Of a stretch of 64,000 bases of DNA, positions 26,657-36,182 are shown in pieces. Both the position numbers and the translations under genes were made by a program. The notes beneath the pieces are model-generated. The model was not told the origin of the DNA, did not search any database, and was given only the letters and a program-made list of their open reading frames with translations. Location: NCBI RefSeq assembly GCF_000708715.2, contig NZ_JENB01000012.1, forward strand, positions 97,877-161,876, read 5' to 3'. The stretch's first letter is position 1. Each line of letters opens with the position of its first letter. The DNA comes from Pseudomonas putida W15Oct28 (GTDB lineage Bacteria > Pseudomonadota > Gammaproteobacteria > Pseudomonadales > Pseudomonadaceae).

Positions 26657-28898
26657 GGACCGGGTTGCTCAGGCGCTCCAGCAGGGTCGCCTGGGCACTG
26701 CGCGGGTTCTGGTTGCCGGTCGGGGTGATACGCACGTAGCGCCCGTCTGGCTGCAAGGTCCAGGCGTGGGTGTTGTCGGTCAGGTAGCTTTCCAGCTCCT
26801 TCTTCACCCGCAGCAACAGCTTCTTGCCTTCCACCGGGAAGCAAGTCTCGACGCGCTTGTCGAGGTTGCGCTCCATCCAGTCGGCACTGGACAGGTAGAT
26901 CTGCTCTTCGCCGCCATTGAGGAAGTAGAACACCCGCGTGTGCTCAAGGAAGCGGCCGATGATCGAGCGCACCTGGATATTGTGTGAAACCCCCGGGATG
27001 CCTGGGCGCAGACAGCACATGCCACGCACCACCAGGTCGATTTTCACACCCGACTGGCTGGCCTTGTACAGCGCCTTGATGACCTTGGCATCGGTCAGCG
27101 AGTTGAACTTGGCAATGATGTGCGCCGGCTTGCCTTCGAGGGCGAACTGGGTTTCGCGCGCGATCATGTCGAGCATGCCCTTTTTCAGGGTGAACGGCGC
27201 GTGCAGCAACTTTTTCATGCGCAGCGTCTTGCCCATGCCGATCAACTGGCTGAACAGCTTGCCGACGTCTTCGGTGAGGGCGTCGTCAGAGGTCAGCAGG
27301 CTGTAGTCGGTGTACAGGCGGGCGTTGCCGGCGTGGTAGTTACCGGTACCCAGGTGCGCATAGCGCACGATCTCGCCCTGCTCGCGGCGCAGGATCAACA
27401 TCATCTTGGCGTGGGTCTTGAAGCCGACCACACCGTAGATCACCACCGCACCGGCCGCTTGCAGGCGGCTGGCCATCTGCAGGTTGGACTCTTCGTCGAA
27501 GCGCGCGCGCAATTCGATCACCGCGGTGACCTCCTTGCCGTTACGCGCCGCGTCCACCAGAGCATCGACAATTTCCGAGTTGGCCCCGGAACGGTAAAGC
27601 GTCTGGCGCACGGCAAGCACGTGCGGGTCCTTGGCGGCCTGTCGCAGCAAGTCGACCACCGGGGTGAAGGACTCGAACGGGTGCATCAGCAGGATGTCCT
27701 GCTTGCTGATCACGCTGAAAATGTTGTCGGCGTTCACCAGCAGCTTGGGGATCGCCGGGGTGAACGGCGTGTACTGAAGCTCCGGGTGACTGTCCAGGCC
27801 GGTAATGCTGAACAGGCGGGTGAGGTTGACCGGGCCATTGACCTGGTACAGCTCGCTTTCGCTGAGGCTGAACTGCTTCAACAAGTAGTCCGACAGGTGT
27901 TTCGGGCAGGTGTCGGCCACTTCCAGGCGCACGGCGTCGCCGTAACGGCGCGAGAACAGCTCGCCGCGCAGGGCGCGGGCGAGGTCGTCGACTTCTTCGG
28001 AGTCCAACGCCAGGTCGGCGTTACGGGTCAGGCGGAACTGGTAGCAGCCCTTCACCTTCATGCCCTGGAACAGGTCGTCGGCGTGCGCGTGGATCATCGA
28101 CGACAGGAACACGTGGTTGGCACCCGGGCCGCCTACCTCCTCAGGCACGCGGATGACCCGCGGCAGCAGGCGCGGGGCCGGGATGATCGCCAGGCCCGAG
28201 TCGCGGCCGAAGGCGTCGACCCCCTCCAGCTCGACGATGAAGTTGAGGCTCTTGTTCACCAGCAGCGGGAACGGGTGAGTCGGGTCGAGGCCGATCGGGG
28301 TGATGATCGGGGCGATTTCGTCGCGGAAATAGCGGCGCACCCAGGTCTTGAGCTTGGGCGTCCAGTAACGGCGGCGGATGAAGCGGATCTGGTGTTTTTC
28401 CAGCTCCGGCAGCAGCACGTCGTTGAGGATCGCGTACTGGCGCTCTACCTCGATGTGCACCAGCTCGCTGATGCGCGCCAGCGCCTGGTGCGGCTGCAGG
28501 CCGTCGGCACCGGCCTGTTCACGGGCGAAGTTGATCTGCTTCTTCAGGCCAGCGACGCGGATCTCGAAGAACTCGTCCAGGTTGCTGGAGAAGATCAACA
28601 GGAATTTGAGGCGTTCGAGCAGTGGGTAGTTCTCGTCCAGGGCCTGTTCCAGCACGCGGATGTTGAACTGCAGCTGCGAGAGTTCGCGATGAATGTACAG
28701 GCTGCTGTCGTCCAGACCAGGCACGGCGATTGCCGGGGCCGGCGCAGGCGCGGGCGCCGCGGCCACAGGCTCGGCCACCTGCTCCTCTACGGGCTCGGGT
28801 TCGGGCGCCGGCGGCAGGTCTGGCGGGGTCTGCACCAGCTCTTCCGGGAGCTCCTGGGCATCCTTGATCGCGACAGGGGTGAGCACTTCATTATTCAT
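26643..28898 (-). CDS. ppk: Polyphosphate kinase 1
   Basis: 751-residue PPK1, which makes polyphosphate from ATP. A non-conserved N-terminal extension of about 62 residues, rich in Pro, Ala and Glu, precedes the conserved core starting at [20 protein letters not shown]. The family domains follow: N domain, head domain, and two phospholipase-D-like C domains. The phospho-accepting His lies in the [20 protein letters not shown] segment, with the second site in the [17 protein letters not shown] region. AGGAACGCCAG precedes ATG 28898. A Pho-box-like sequence lies 62-79 bp upstream of the start. Confidence 0.97.
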   Translation of the reverse strand: MNNEVLTPVAIKDAQELPEELVQTPPDLPPAPEPEPVEEQVAEPVAAAPAPAPAPAIAVPGLDDSSLYIHRELSQLQFNIRVLEQALDENYPLLERLKFLLIFSSNLDEFFEIRVAGLKKQINFAREQAGADGLQPHQALARISELVHIEVERQYAILNDVLLPELEKHQIRFIRRRYWTPKLKTWVRRYFRDEIAPIITPIGLDPTHPFPLLVNKSLNFIVELEGVDAFGRDSGLAIIPAPRLLPRVIRVPEEVGGPGANHVFLSSMIHAHADDLFQGMKVKGCYQFRLTRNADLALDSEEVDDLARALRGELFSRRYGDAVRLEVADTCPKHLSDYLLKQFSLSESELYQVNGPVNLTRLFSITGLDSHPELQYTPFTPAIPKLLVNADNIFSVISKQDILLMHPFESFTPVVDLLRQAAKDPHVLAVRQTLYRSGANSEIVDALVDAARNGKEVTAVIELRARFDEESNLQMASRLQAAGAVVIYGVVGFKTHAKMMLILRREQGEIVRYAHLGTGNYHAGNARLYTDYSLLTSDDALTEDVGKLFSQLIGMGKTLRMKKLLHAPFTLKKGMLDMIARETQFALEGKPAHIIAKFNSLTDAKVIKALYKASQSGVKIDLVVRGMCCLRPGIPGVSHNIQVRSIIGRFLEHTRVFYFLNGGEEQIYLSSADWMERNLDKRVETCFPVEGKKLLLRVKKELESYLTDNTHAWTLQPDGRYVRITPTGNQNPRSAQATLLERLSNPVLNVR

Positions 28899-28959
28899 CT
28901 GGCGTTCCTGAGGACGTTAACGCCCTATCATCAATTGAGCGGCAAGATAAGCGCCCATT

Positions 28960-28977
28960 ATGACGCCTGTGTTACAC
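28960..28977 (-). promoter_or_regulatory. Pho-box-like sequence upstream of ppk
   Basis: On the minus strand GTGTAAC-ACAG-GCGTCAT, two degenerate 7-bp repeats with the same ACAG spacer seen at ppx. A TTATCT box starts nine bases further downstream, the distance expected for a PhoB-dependent -10. The match is weaker than at ppx. Confidence 0.5.
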
Positions 28978-29111
28978 ACCAGGGCAAGCCATGGCGCGTG
29001 GCCTCTGGCATTGTCTGTGTAGGAATTGTTCACGTCGAGACACATTTGGACACTTTCACGAATGCGCGCGAAGGGGTAGGCTGCGCGTTCATTTCGCCAG
29101 CACCTCAGAAA

Positions 29112-29756
29112 ATGCTTCAACAATTCCTGCAGGATTTCGGCTACTTTGCCCTTTTTCTAGGCACCTTCTTCGAAGGCGAGACCATCCTGGTACTTGCGGG
29201 TTTCCTTGCGTTCCGTGGGTACATGGACATCAAGCTGGTGTGCCTGGTGGCGTTCTTGGGCAGCTACGCCGGCGACCAGCTTTGGTACTTCATGGGCCGC
29301 CGCCACGGGCGCAGGATCCTGGCGCGCAAACCGCGCTGGCAAGCAATGGGTGACCGGGCGCTGGACCACATCCGCCGCCACCCCGACATCTGGGTGCTGA
29401 GCTTCCGCTTTGTCTATGGCCTGCGTACGGTCATGCCGGTGGCCATTGGCCTGTCGGGCTACCCGCCGCGCCGCTACCTGCTGCTCAATGGTATTGGCGC
29501 GGCCATCTGGGCAATCGCCCTGGGCGCGGCCGCGTACCACTTCGGCGCCATCCTCGAAGGCCTGCTGGGCAACGTGAAGCGTTACGAACTATGGGTACTT
29601 GGTGGCCTGCTGGGGCTGGGCGTCCTGTTGTGGCTGCGCCGGCGCTTCCGCACCTTGCGCGCGGAGCGCAAGGCGGCGAACCAGGCCCAGGCCCCAGAAG
29701 CTGAGAAGGCTGTAGACCACGAGCAGGAACCAGGCCAGCGGCGCGACCACCGCTAG
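29112..29756 (+). CDS. DedA family membrane protein
   Basis: 214-residue DedA-family (SNARE-associated/VTT-domain) inner-membrane protein. Hallmarks are the N-terminal FEGETILVLAGFLAFRG, GDQLWYFMGRRHGRRIL, the conserved FRFVYGLRTVMPVAIGLSG and a final hydrophobic helix (LWVLGGLLGLGVLLWL). The family is linked to lipid scrambling and proton-motive-force maintenance. The polar C-terminal tail (after about residue 178, rich in Ala, Glu and Gln) and the last helix are encoded opposite the 3' end of the convergent desaturase gene, a 168-bp antisense overlap. The start ATG 29112 has only a weak ribosome site. Confidence 0.88.
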   Translation: MLQQFLQDFGYFALFLGTFFEGETILVLAGFLAFRGYMDIKLVCLVAFLGSYAGDQLWYFMGRRHGRRILARKPRWQAMGDRALDHIRRHPDIWVLSFRFVYGLRTVMPVAIGLSGYPPRRYLLLNGIGAAIWAIALGAAAYHFGAILEGLLGNVKRYELWVLGGLLGLGVLLWLRRRFRTLRAERKAANQAQAPEAEKAVDHEQEPGQRRDHR

Positions 29757-30884
29757 GCCCAGTGCGCCGGCCAGGTACAGCGCCGGCGCATTCATCACCA
29801 GCCGCGCCAGTTCCAGGCGCGCAGCCCAGGGCCGGTTCTCCAGCAACCCGCCCAGTACGAACAGCCCAAACGCCATCAGCGACCAGCCGAGCACCAGCGC
29901 GGCGGCAGGCACGCGTTCGGCTACGTCCATCAGGTAGCTGCCCAAGGCCACATAAACCACGAACTGCGTCGCCACGTAGGCTTGTTGCGGGCGGCCCAGG
30001 GCTATCTCGAACTTGCGAAACAGCGCCAGGTCCTGCTTGGCCTGCGGGTAGCGCGCAGCCACATCGGCGGGGCGCCAGCCGGTGGGCATGAACCAGATGC
30101 GCAGCTTGTCCCACAGGCTGGCGGTGTGCCGGGCGTCATGCCAGAGCTGGGCATAGAACTGCAGGTTGGCCCACAGCGGGTTCCAGCTGGCCAGCGGCGT
30201 GGTTACCCCGAACACCACCGGCTCGGCCGGGTCTTCCTCTTTGAAGGTGCCGAACAGGCGGTCCCAGAGAATGAACACGCCGCCATAATTGCGATCCAAG
30301 TAAGCAGGGTTTTGCGCATGGTGGACGCGATGGTTGGATGGCGTGATCAACACCCACTCAAGCCAGCCAAGCTTGGGGATGTGCCGGGTATGCACCCAGA
30401 ACTGGTACAGCAGGTTGAGCGAAGCCACGGTGATGAATACCAGTGGCGGCACGCCCAGCAGCGCCAGCGGCAGGTAGAAGATCCACGAGAAGATGAACCC
30501 GCTACTGGTCTGGCGCAACGCGGTGGTGAGGTTGTATTCCTCGCTTTGGTGATGCACCGAATGCGCGGCCCACAGCACATTGCGTTCATGCCCCAGACGG
30601 TGCAGCCAGTAGTAGCAGAAGTCGTAAAGGACGAAGGCCAGCAACCATACCCACCAGGCCTCGGGCGGCAGGCGCAACAGCGCCAGGTGCTCGAACGCCA
30701 GGGCATAGGTCAGCAGCCCTGCGCCTTTGGTCAGCAAGCCGGTGCTGGTCGACAGCACGCCGGTGCTCAGGCTGTTGATCGAGTCGGCCAGGGTAAAGTT
30801 GCGCTGGCCACGCACACGGTCGGCCACCAGCTCCACGGCGATCAGCACGAAGAAGAACGGCACGGCCAGCAGTATCAGGTCCAT
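29589..30884 (-). CDS. Sterol desaturase / fatty-acid hydroxylase superfamily membrane protein
   Basis: 431-residue integral membrane di-iron enzyme family member. The His clusters that bind iron are visible: HRLGHE, HSVHHQSEEYN, and HNHRVHHA-like SNHRVHHAQNPAYLDRNYGG. About five or more hydrophobic helices precede and follow them. The superfamily hydroxylates or desaturates lipid C-H bonds; the substrate here is unknown. The last 56 codons overlap the convergent DedA gene antisense, and the final 25 residues are low-complexity (Gln, Ala, Pro). It is divergent from elbB. Confidence 0.9.
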   Translation of the reverse strand: MDLILLAVPFFFVLIAVELVADRVRGQRNFTLADSINSLSTGVLSTSTGLLTKGAGLLTYALAFEHLALLRLPPEAWWVWLLAFVLYDFCYYWLHRLGHERNVLWAAHSVHHQSEEYNLTTALRQTSSGFIFSWIFYLPLALLGVPPLVFITVASLNLLYQFWVHTRHIPKLGWLEWVLITPSNHRVHHAQNPAYLDRNYGGVFILWDRLFGTFKEEDPAEPVVFGVTTPLASWNPLWANLQFYAQLWHDARHTASLWDKLRIWFMPTGWRPADVAARYPQAKQDLALFRKFEIALGRPQQAYVATQFVVYVALGSYLMDVAERVPAAALVLGWSLMAFGLFVLGGLLENRPWAARLELARLVMNAPALYLAGALGLAVVAPLAWFLLVVYSLLSFWGLGLVRRLALRAQGAEAPAQPQQDAQPQQATKYP

Positions 30885-30990
30885 GGGTACGGCCTCAGGC
30901 GGTATCCATCAAGATTAGGCCGCGCCTGCGGCAACCCCTATGGCGACATCTGCCAAACTAGAGGACATTTAGCGCCTCGACACTGGAGTA

Positions 30991-31656
30991 ATGAGCATGA
31001 CAAAAAAAGTAGCGGTGATTCTTTCCGGCTGTGGCGTGTATGACGGCGCCGAAATCCACGAAAGCGTGATCACCCTGCTGCGCCTCGACCAGCGCGGTGC
31101 GCAGGTGCAGTGCTTCGCGCCGAACATTGCGCAGATGCATGTCATCAACCACCTGACCGGCGAAGAAATGCCCGAGTCGCGCAATGTGCTGGTGGAGTCG
31201 GCGCGCATTGCCCGCGGCGAGGTCAAGGACATCCGCGAAGCCAAGGCAGAAGACTTCGATGCGCTGATCGTGCCGGGCGGTTTCGGGGCGGCGAAAAACC
31301 TGTCCAACTTCGCCGTGGAAGGCGCCAACTGCACCGTCAACCCGGACGTGCTGGCCCTGGCCGAAGCCTTTGCCGACGCCTGCAAGCCGGTTGGCCTGAT
31401 CTGCATCTCACCGGCACTGGCCGCGAAGATCTACGGGCCGGGCGTGGTCTGCACCATCGGTAGCGACGCCGGTACTGCGGCGGCTGTCGAGAAGATGGGC
31501 GGCACCCATGAAGCGTGCGACGTGCACGATATTGTCGAAGACACCCAGCGCAAGCTGGTGACGACCCCGGCCTACATGGAGGCCAAGTCGATCAGCGAGG
31601 CGGCGGGCGGGATCTACAAGCTGGTGGACCGGGTGCTGGAACTTACACACGAGTAA
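30991..31656 (+). CDS. elbB: Isoprenoid biosynthesis glyoxalase ElbB
   Basis: 221-residue DJ-1/PfpI-superfamily protein of the ElbB (enhancing lycopene biosynthesis) type. N-terminal VAVILSGCGVYDGAEIHES, central LIVPGGFGAAKNLSNFAVEG and the nucleophile-elbow region PVGLICISPALAAKIYG with Cys in ICIS are typical. Members act as glyoxalases in vitro, and a link to isoprenoid output was observed in E. coli. The start ATG 30991 (MSMTKKVAV) is preceded by a GGAGTAATGAGC-type site; a second ATG two codons on is possible. Confidence 0.95.
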   Translation: MSMTKKVAVILSGCGVYDGAEIHESVITLLRLDQRGAQVQCFAPNIAQMHVINHLTGEEMPESRNVLVESARIARGEVKDIREAKAEDFDALIVPGGFGAAKNLSNFAVEGANCTVNPDVLALAEAFADACKPVGLICISPALAAKIYGPGVVCTIGSDAGTAAAVEKMGGTHEACDVHDIVEDTQRKLVTTPAYMEAKSISEAAGGIYKLVDRVLELTHE

Positions 31657-31675
31657 GTTACGTCACGAGCGCTCT

Positions 31676-31799
31676 GTGTAGGAGCGGCCTTGTGTCGCGA
31701 TCGGGCTGCGAAGCGGCCCCGGCAATTTATGCGGCGAAGCTGAAATCCTGGGGCCGCTTTGCGGCCCGATCGCGACACAAGGCCGCTCCTACAGGGACC
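31676..31799. repeat. REP pair, tGTCGCGA family
   Basis: Inverted pair between the convergent elbB and yaiI genes, with GGGCCGCTTTGCGGCCC-type extended stems. Confidence 0.88.
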
Positions 31800-31809
31800 G
31801 CGTCAGCCT

Positions 31810-32262
31810 TCAGGGCTTGGACAGCCGGGCAATGATCCGGTCCAGCGCATTGGCAAACGCCTGCTTTTCGCGCTCGCCATACGCCCCCTGCCCTCCCCCC
31901 ACCTGGCCCTGCTCGCGCAGGTCGGTAAACAGGTTGCGCGCCGCCAGTCGGTCACCCATGTTGCGCTCGTCGAATTCGCGCCCGCGCGGGTCCAGCACTG
32001 CCACGCCCTTTTTCACCAGGCGGTCAGCCAGCGGCACATCACTGCAGATCACCAGCTCGCCCGGCACGGCGTGCTCGACCAGGTAGTCGTCGGCTGCGTC
32101 CATGCCGCTGGGCACCACGATCAGGCGCACGATCGCGAACGCCGGTTTGGCCACGGCCTGGCCCGCCACCATCACCACTTCGAACTTGCGCTTGAGGGCG
32201 AACTTGACGATCAGATCCTTGGCCGCCTTGGGGCAGGCGTCGGCATCGATCCATACACGCAT
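31810..32262 (-). CDS. yaiI: UPF0178 family protein YaiI
   Basis: 150-residue UPF0178 protein with a PIN-like nuclease fold. The start ATG 32262 gives MRVWIDADACPKAAKDLIVK, the invariant family N terminus with the acidic residues. Further conserved elements are VVPSGMDAADDYLVEHAVPGELVICSDVPLADRLV and the C-terminal FTDLREQGQVGGGQGAYGEREKQAFANALDRII. The acidic residues suggest metal binding, but the function is unproven. It is divergent from cyaA. Confidence 0.94.
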   Translation of the reverse strand: MRVWIDADACPKAAKDLIVKFALKRKFEVVMVAGQAVAKPAFAIVRLIVVPSGMDAADDYLVEHAVPGELVICSDVPLADRLVKKGVAVLDPRGREFDERNMGDRLAARNLFTDLREQGQVGGGQGAYGEREKQAFANALDRIIARLSKP

Positions 32263-32429
32263 CAGAAATTCTCTACATGAAATCAGTGCACCCATCATGC
32301 CTGAAGCGCAGCGAAAGCTGGAGCAGGTGCGCGCTGGGAAAATGGCGCCAAAAATTCCAATTAGCGCTTATCCGACCCTGCCACTCAGGCTAAACTCGCC
32401 ACAGCTTCACTGGCCTGCCCGAGCGCGCA

Positions 32430-35285
32430 ATGAACCACCCTCACGAAATCCGCCCTGACCTGGACGAAGGCATCGACCGCAAAGTCCTGGCGACATTGCG
32501 TGCGCGTTTCCTGCAGCTGAACCAGGGGCGACTGCAGCGGGCAATGGAAGGCCTGTCGACACGCCAGCAACAGGTACTGACGCTGCTGCCGCTGCTGTTT
32601 CACGTGAACCACCCGCTGTTGCCGGGCTACGTCTCGGGTAGCACGCCTGCGGGCGTATCGGGCTACGAGCCAGGCGCCGAGCTGGTGGTCGAGGCCCAGC
32701 GCCTGGCCCGCTCGTTCAGCTACAAGGCCCGCCATGGCAACCCACCGCGCCCGATCCACGGGCTGTTCCTGATGGGTAGCCTGGGCTCGCTGGCCCAGGC
32801 CGAGCACAGCGACATGGACCTGTGGGTGTGCCATGCGCCCGGCTTGCACGCTCAACAGCTGGAAGAGCTGCGCCGCAAGTGCCAATTGCTGGAGGACTGG
32901 GCGGCAAGCCTGGGCGCCGAGGCGCACTTCTTCCTGATCGACACGCAAGGCTTTGCCCAGGGCCAGCGCGACGGCCAACTGGGCTCCGACGACTGCGGCA
33001 CCACCCAGCATTACCTGCTGCTGGACGAGTTCTACCGCACCACGCTATGGCTGGCAGGGCGCACACCCCTGTGGTGGCTGGTACCCGTCTACCAGGAGCA
33101 CAATTACCACGCCTACACCCAGACCCTGCTGACCAAGCGCTTCATCCGCAGCCAGGACGCCCTCGACCTCGGCAACCTGGCGCACATTCCGCCCGGCGAG
33201 TTCGTCGGTGCCGGCCTGTGGCAACTGTTCAAGGGCATCGATTCGCCCTACAAGTCGCTACTAAAGCTGCTGCTGACCGAGGCCTACGCCAGCGAACACC
33301 CCGCCGTGCGCTGCCTGAGCCTGGACTACAAGCAGGCGGTGTTTGCCAACCAGCTCGACCTCGACGAGCTGGACCCGTATGTGATGGTGTACCGACGCAT
33401 CGAACGGTACCTGCTGCAACGTGGCGAGGCCGCACGCCTGGAGCTGGTAAGGCGCAGCCTGTACCTTAAGGTGAACAAGAAGCTCAGCGACCAGGGCCGC
33501 GCCAATGGCTGGCAACGCCGGCTGTTGCAGCGCCTGGCAGACGAGTGGGGCTGGGATGAGCGTCAGCTGGCCCTGCTGGACAGCCGCAGCCAATGGAAAG
33601 TGCAGCAAGTCGCTGTCGAGCGCCGCGAACTGGTGGCCGAGCTGAACCATAGCTACCGCTTCCTCAGCCAGTTCGCCAGCACCCAGAACGCCAGCAGCCG
33701 CGCCGACCAGCGCGACCTCAATGTGCTGGGCCGGCGCCTGTATGCGGCCTTCGAGCGCCGCGCCGGCAAGGTCGAGGTGATCAACCCCGGCATCGCCCCG
33801 GACCTTGCCGAAGGTACCCTGACCCTGGTCCAGGCGCCCAACCGCAAGGAGCCCGGCAGCCATCACTGGGAGCTGTACAGCGGCAACCTGAGCACCCATG
33901 AGGTGGAGCACTTCAGCCCGATAAAGCGCTGCCGCGAGCTGCTTGAACTGCTGACCTGGGCCCACCGCAATGGCGTGATCGACAGCAGCACACGCCTGGC
34001 GCTGCACCCGGGCGCCAGCGACCTCAGTGAGTTCGAGCTGTTCAACCTGATGGGGTGCCTGCAGCAAAGCATTCCCCTGCCCTTGCCGATTGTCAGCGAA
34101 GTGCGCCTGCTGCAGCCCAGCGTTGCCGACGAGGTGCTGTTGCTGGTCAATGTCGCCATCGACCCGCTGCGCCATCACCGCGACCTGAACATCCTGATGA
34201 CCACCGAGCGTACCGACTCGTTGAGCTACGCAGGCAAGCGCGAAAACCTGGTGCTGACCCTGGACCAGGTCACCCTGAACAGCTGGAACGAAGTGCTGGT
34301 TCAACGCTACGACGGTGAGCACGCGCTGGTGCGCTGCCTGCGCGACTTCCTTAACAGCCCGGTGCTGCGCGGCCACCGGCCACGGGTGCGGGTGCGCTGC
34401 TTTTGCCAGAGCCGCGCGCAGGCCATCAGCCAGCGCGTGGAGGAAATTTTCGACACGGTGCAGCTGCTGCTGGACCAAGGCTTGAACCACCGCTACCTGC
34501 TACAGGTGGCCCAACACACCCATGTGCTGGAGCTGTTGGCCGGGCATGTCGGCCTGGCCTCCCTGGCCGAGCACGAGGCGCTGCTGGGCCACCTGGGCGA
34601 GGAGCGTAGCGCCTACAGCCCGCTGTACCTGGATAGCAACGCCCTGCTCGACCACGACCTGCGCCTGGTGCTGGAGCAGGGCCGTCCGGCTTGCATCCAG
34701 GTGTTCTACCGCCTGCAGGGTGGCTGGGCCGAGTTGTATGTGCTGGATGAATACAATGCCCTGTGGCAGCAGCGCCTGCCCCTGCATGACGAAGCCCACC
34801 TGCTGCTCCCGCTGCAGCGGTTCCTGCGTTCGGTGGTGATGCGCCGTGATGCCCGGCTGCCGCTGGATACCCAGCGCGCCGCCTCACTGGATATCCACTA
34901 CGCGCAACTGTTGCCTTCCGGCACTGGCAAGGCGCGTAGCATCGAGCCGCGCCTGGCCCCGGTCGAAGGCAGCTACCAGCCTTACTATGAGGTGCAGGCC
35001 ATCATCCAGGCCGGTGTGGCGGGTGCGGCGCATGTGACGTTGTACTGCGACCAGCTAGAGTTTTCCGAGCTGGAACATGGTGAACACCTGTATGCGGTGG
35101 TGGCCAGGCAGATCATCGGGCAACGGCGCGGTGCCGGACAGTACCGGTGCTACATCACCGACCTGGATTTGTCGGAGTTGCTGGATGACCGGCTGGGGGC
35201 GACGCAGGTGTACCTGAGCTACAAGCGGGTGTTGGAGCAGGCTTTGAATGAGGGGTTGGACCAGGTTTTGGCGGAAGGCGCCTGA
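32430..35285 (+). CDS. cyaA: Class I adenylate cyclase
   Basis: 951-residue class I (enterobacterial-type) adenylate cyclase, which makes cAMP from ATP. The N-terminal catalytic half holds the nucleotidyltransferase motif FLMGSLGSLAQAEHSDMDLWVC with its Gly-Ser and Asp-X-Asp residues, followed by ERGHYHAYTQ-like and YKSLLKLLLTEAYAS segments. The C-terminal half is the regulatory domain. The ATG at 32430 has almost no Shine-Dalgarno complement, which fits the poor translation initiation known for E. coli cyaA. It stands alone between yaiI (divergent) and rnk (convergent). Confidence 0.96.
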   Translation: MNHPHEIRPDLDEGIDRKVLATLRARFLQLNQGRLQRAMEGLSTRQQQVLTLLPLLFHVNHPLLPGYVSGSTPAGVSGYEPGAELVVEAQRLARSFSYKARHGNPPRPIHGLFLMGSLGSLAQAEHSDMDLWVCHAPGLHAQQLEELRRKCQLLEDWAASLGAEAHFFLIDTQGFAQGQRDGQLGSDDCGTTQHYLLLDEFYRTTLWLAGRTPLWWLVPVYQEHNYHAYTQTLLTKRFIRSQDALDLGNLAHIPPGEFVGAGLWQLFKGIDSPYKSLLKLLLTEAYASEHPAVRCLSLDYKQAVFANQLDLDELDPYVMVYRRIERYLLQRGEAARLELVRRSLYLKVNKKLSDQGRANGWQRRLLQRLADEWGWDERQLALLDSRSQWKVQQVAVERRELVAELNHSYRFLSQFASTQNASSRADQRDLNVLGRRLYAAFERRAGKVEVINPGIAPDLAEGTLTLVQAPNRKEPGSHHWELYSGNLSTHEVEHFSPIKRCRELLELLTWAHRNGVIDSSTRLALHPGASDLSEFELFNLMGCLQQSIPLPLPIVSEVRLLQPSVADEVLLLVNVAIDPLRHHRDLNILMTTERTDSLSYAGKRENLVLTLDQVTLNSWNEVLVQRYDGEHALVRCLRDFLNSPVLRGHRPRVRVRCFCQSRAQAISQRVEEIFDTVQLLLDQGLNHRYLLQVAQHTHVLELLAGHVGLASLAEHEALLGHLGEERSAYSPLYLDSNALLDHDLRLVLEQGRPACIQVFYRLQGGWAELYVLDEYNALWQQRLPLHDEAHLLLPLQRFLRSVVMRRDARLPLDTQRAASLDIHYAQLLPSGTGKARSIEPRLAPVEGSYQPYYEVQAIIQAGVAGAAHVTLYCDQLEFSELEHGEHLYAVVARQIIGQRRGAGQYRCYITDLDLSELLDDRLGATQVYLSYKRVLEQALNEGLDQVLAEGA

Positions 35286-35289
35286 ATTG

Positions 35290-35396
35290 CCGGGGGGTGC
35301 TTTGCACCCCATCGCGACACAAGGCCGCTCCTACAGGGGAATGCGATCCCTTGTAGGAGCGGCCTTGTGTCGCGATGGGCCGCAAAGCGGCCCCCT
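35290..35396. repeat. REP pair, tGTCGCGA family
   Basis: Inverted pair between the convergent cyaA and rnk genes. Confidence 0.88.
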
Positions 35397-35402
35397 TGGG
35401 TC

Positions 35403-35813
35403 TTACAGGTCGTAATCGCCCGCCGCTTCCGGTTGGTACTCGACTTCCAGCAGCTTCAGCTTGAGGGTCTTGCCCCCCGGTGCCGGCCAGTCGATCTGCT
35501 CGCCCACCGACAGCCCCAGCAGGGCGCAGCCGATCGGCGCCAGGACCGAGACATTGCCTTCCGGCCCGGCATCCTTCGGATACACCAACGTCAGGTGGTA
35601 GTCCTTGCCGCTGGCTTCCTCACGGCAGTGCACGCGCGAGTTCATGGTCACCACGCCCGCTGGCACGTCCTCGTGACCGACCACCTGCTCGGCGCGGTCC
35701 AGCTCGTCCTGCAGGGCGAGCACACCCGGCGTACTCTCGTCGAGGCTGTCGATAAGACGCTCCAGACGCTGTACGTCCAATCGGGTGAGGATGAGGGAAG
35801 GCTTGGTGCTCAT
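35403..35813 (-). CDS. rnk: Regulator of nucleoside diphosphate kinase Rnk
   Basis: 136-residue GreA/GreB-superfamily protein. The short N-terminal coiled coil (LTRLDVQRLERLIDSLDES) is followed by the FKBP-like C-terminal domain (VTMNSRVHC, VSVLAPIGCALLGLSVGEQIDWP). Rnk proteins bind RNA polymerase and were found as multicopy effectors of nucleoside diphosphate kinase and alginate levels in P. aeruginosa. It is a single gene separated from the DUF1289 gene by a terminator. Confidence 0.93.
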   Translation of the reverse strand: MSTKPSLILTRLDVQRLERLIDSLDESTPGVLALQDELDRAEQVVGHEDVPAGVVTMNSRVHCREEASGKDYHLTLVYPKDAGPEGNVSVLAPIGCALLGLSVGEQIDWPAPGGKTLKLKLLEVEYQPEAAGDYDL

Positions 35814-35863
35814 GATCCAGTCAGACTCCTTTGAACAGGCGATTTTCGTCGGGCAGATAAAGC

Positions 35864-35887
35864 AAAACCCCGCCCAAGGGCGGGGTT
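35864..35887. terminator. Intrinsic terminator after the DUF1289 gene
   Basis: AACCCCGCCC-AA-GGGCGGGGTT stem with A-rich and T-rich flanks on both strands. It lies between the DUF1289 stop and the rnk start, so it mainly serves the cyaY-DUF1289 transcript. Confidence 0.85.
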
Positions 35888-35959
35888 TGTGAATGCTTTG
35901 GCGTCACCGACGCAGAACTCGACACTACCACAGCCGGGCAAATACTCAAGCCCCTGCTC

Positions 35960-36181
35960 TCAGTGTGCCTTAGCCTGGTCGCGCAGGGCCTGGGCCTCGC
36001 GGCAGATCTGCCGACGCCGTTCGTCATCGGCGGAACGCCATTCGCGAATGTGCTCCACATGCCGCTGGCAGCCGGTGCACACCCGCTGTTCGTCCAGCCG
36101 ACAAACGCTGATGCACGGCGACGGCACGGCGGGGCTGACGTTGCTGTAAAGCGGCTTGGGCGGCCGCGGCTGCTCACTCAT
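35960..36181 (-). CDS. DUF1289 domain protein
   Basis: 73-residue small protein of the DUF1289 family. The cysteines of PSPCISVCRLDEQRVCTGCQRH (four Cys spaced CX3C and CX2C) look like a metal or iron-sulfur site. The start ATG 36181 lies one base after the cyaY stop, and the cyaY coding end supplies its ribosome site. The family often neighbours cyaY or other iron genes. Function unknown. Confidence 0.92.
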   Translation of the reverse strand: MSEQPRPPKPLYSNVSPAVPSPCISVCRLDEQRVCTGCQRHVEHIREWRSADDERRRQICREAQALRDQAKAH

Positions 36182-36182
36182 C

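Noticed and set aside
27120..29111. Long plus-strand frame running into the DedA gene
   Set aside because: The upstream part is antisense to ppk; the DedA family N terminus begins at ATG 29112.
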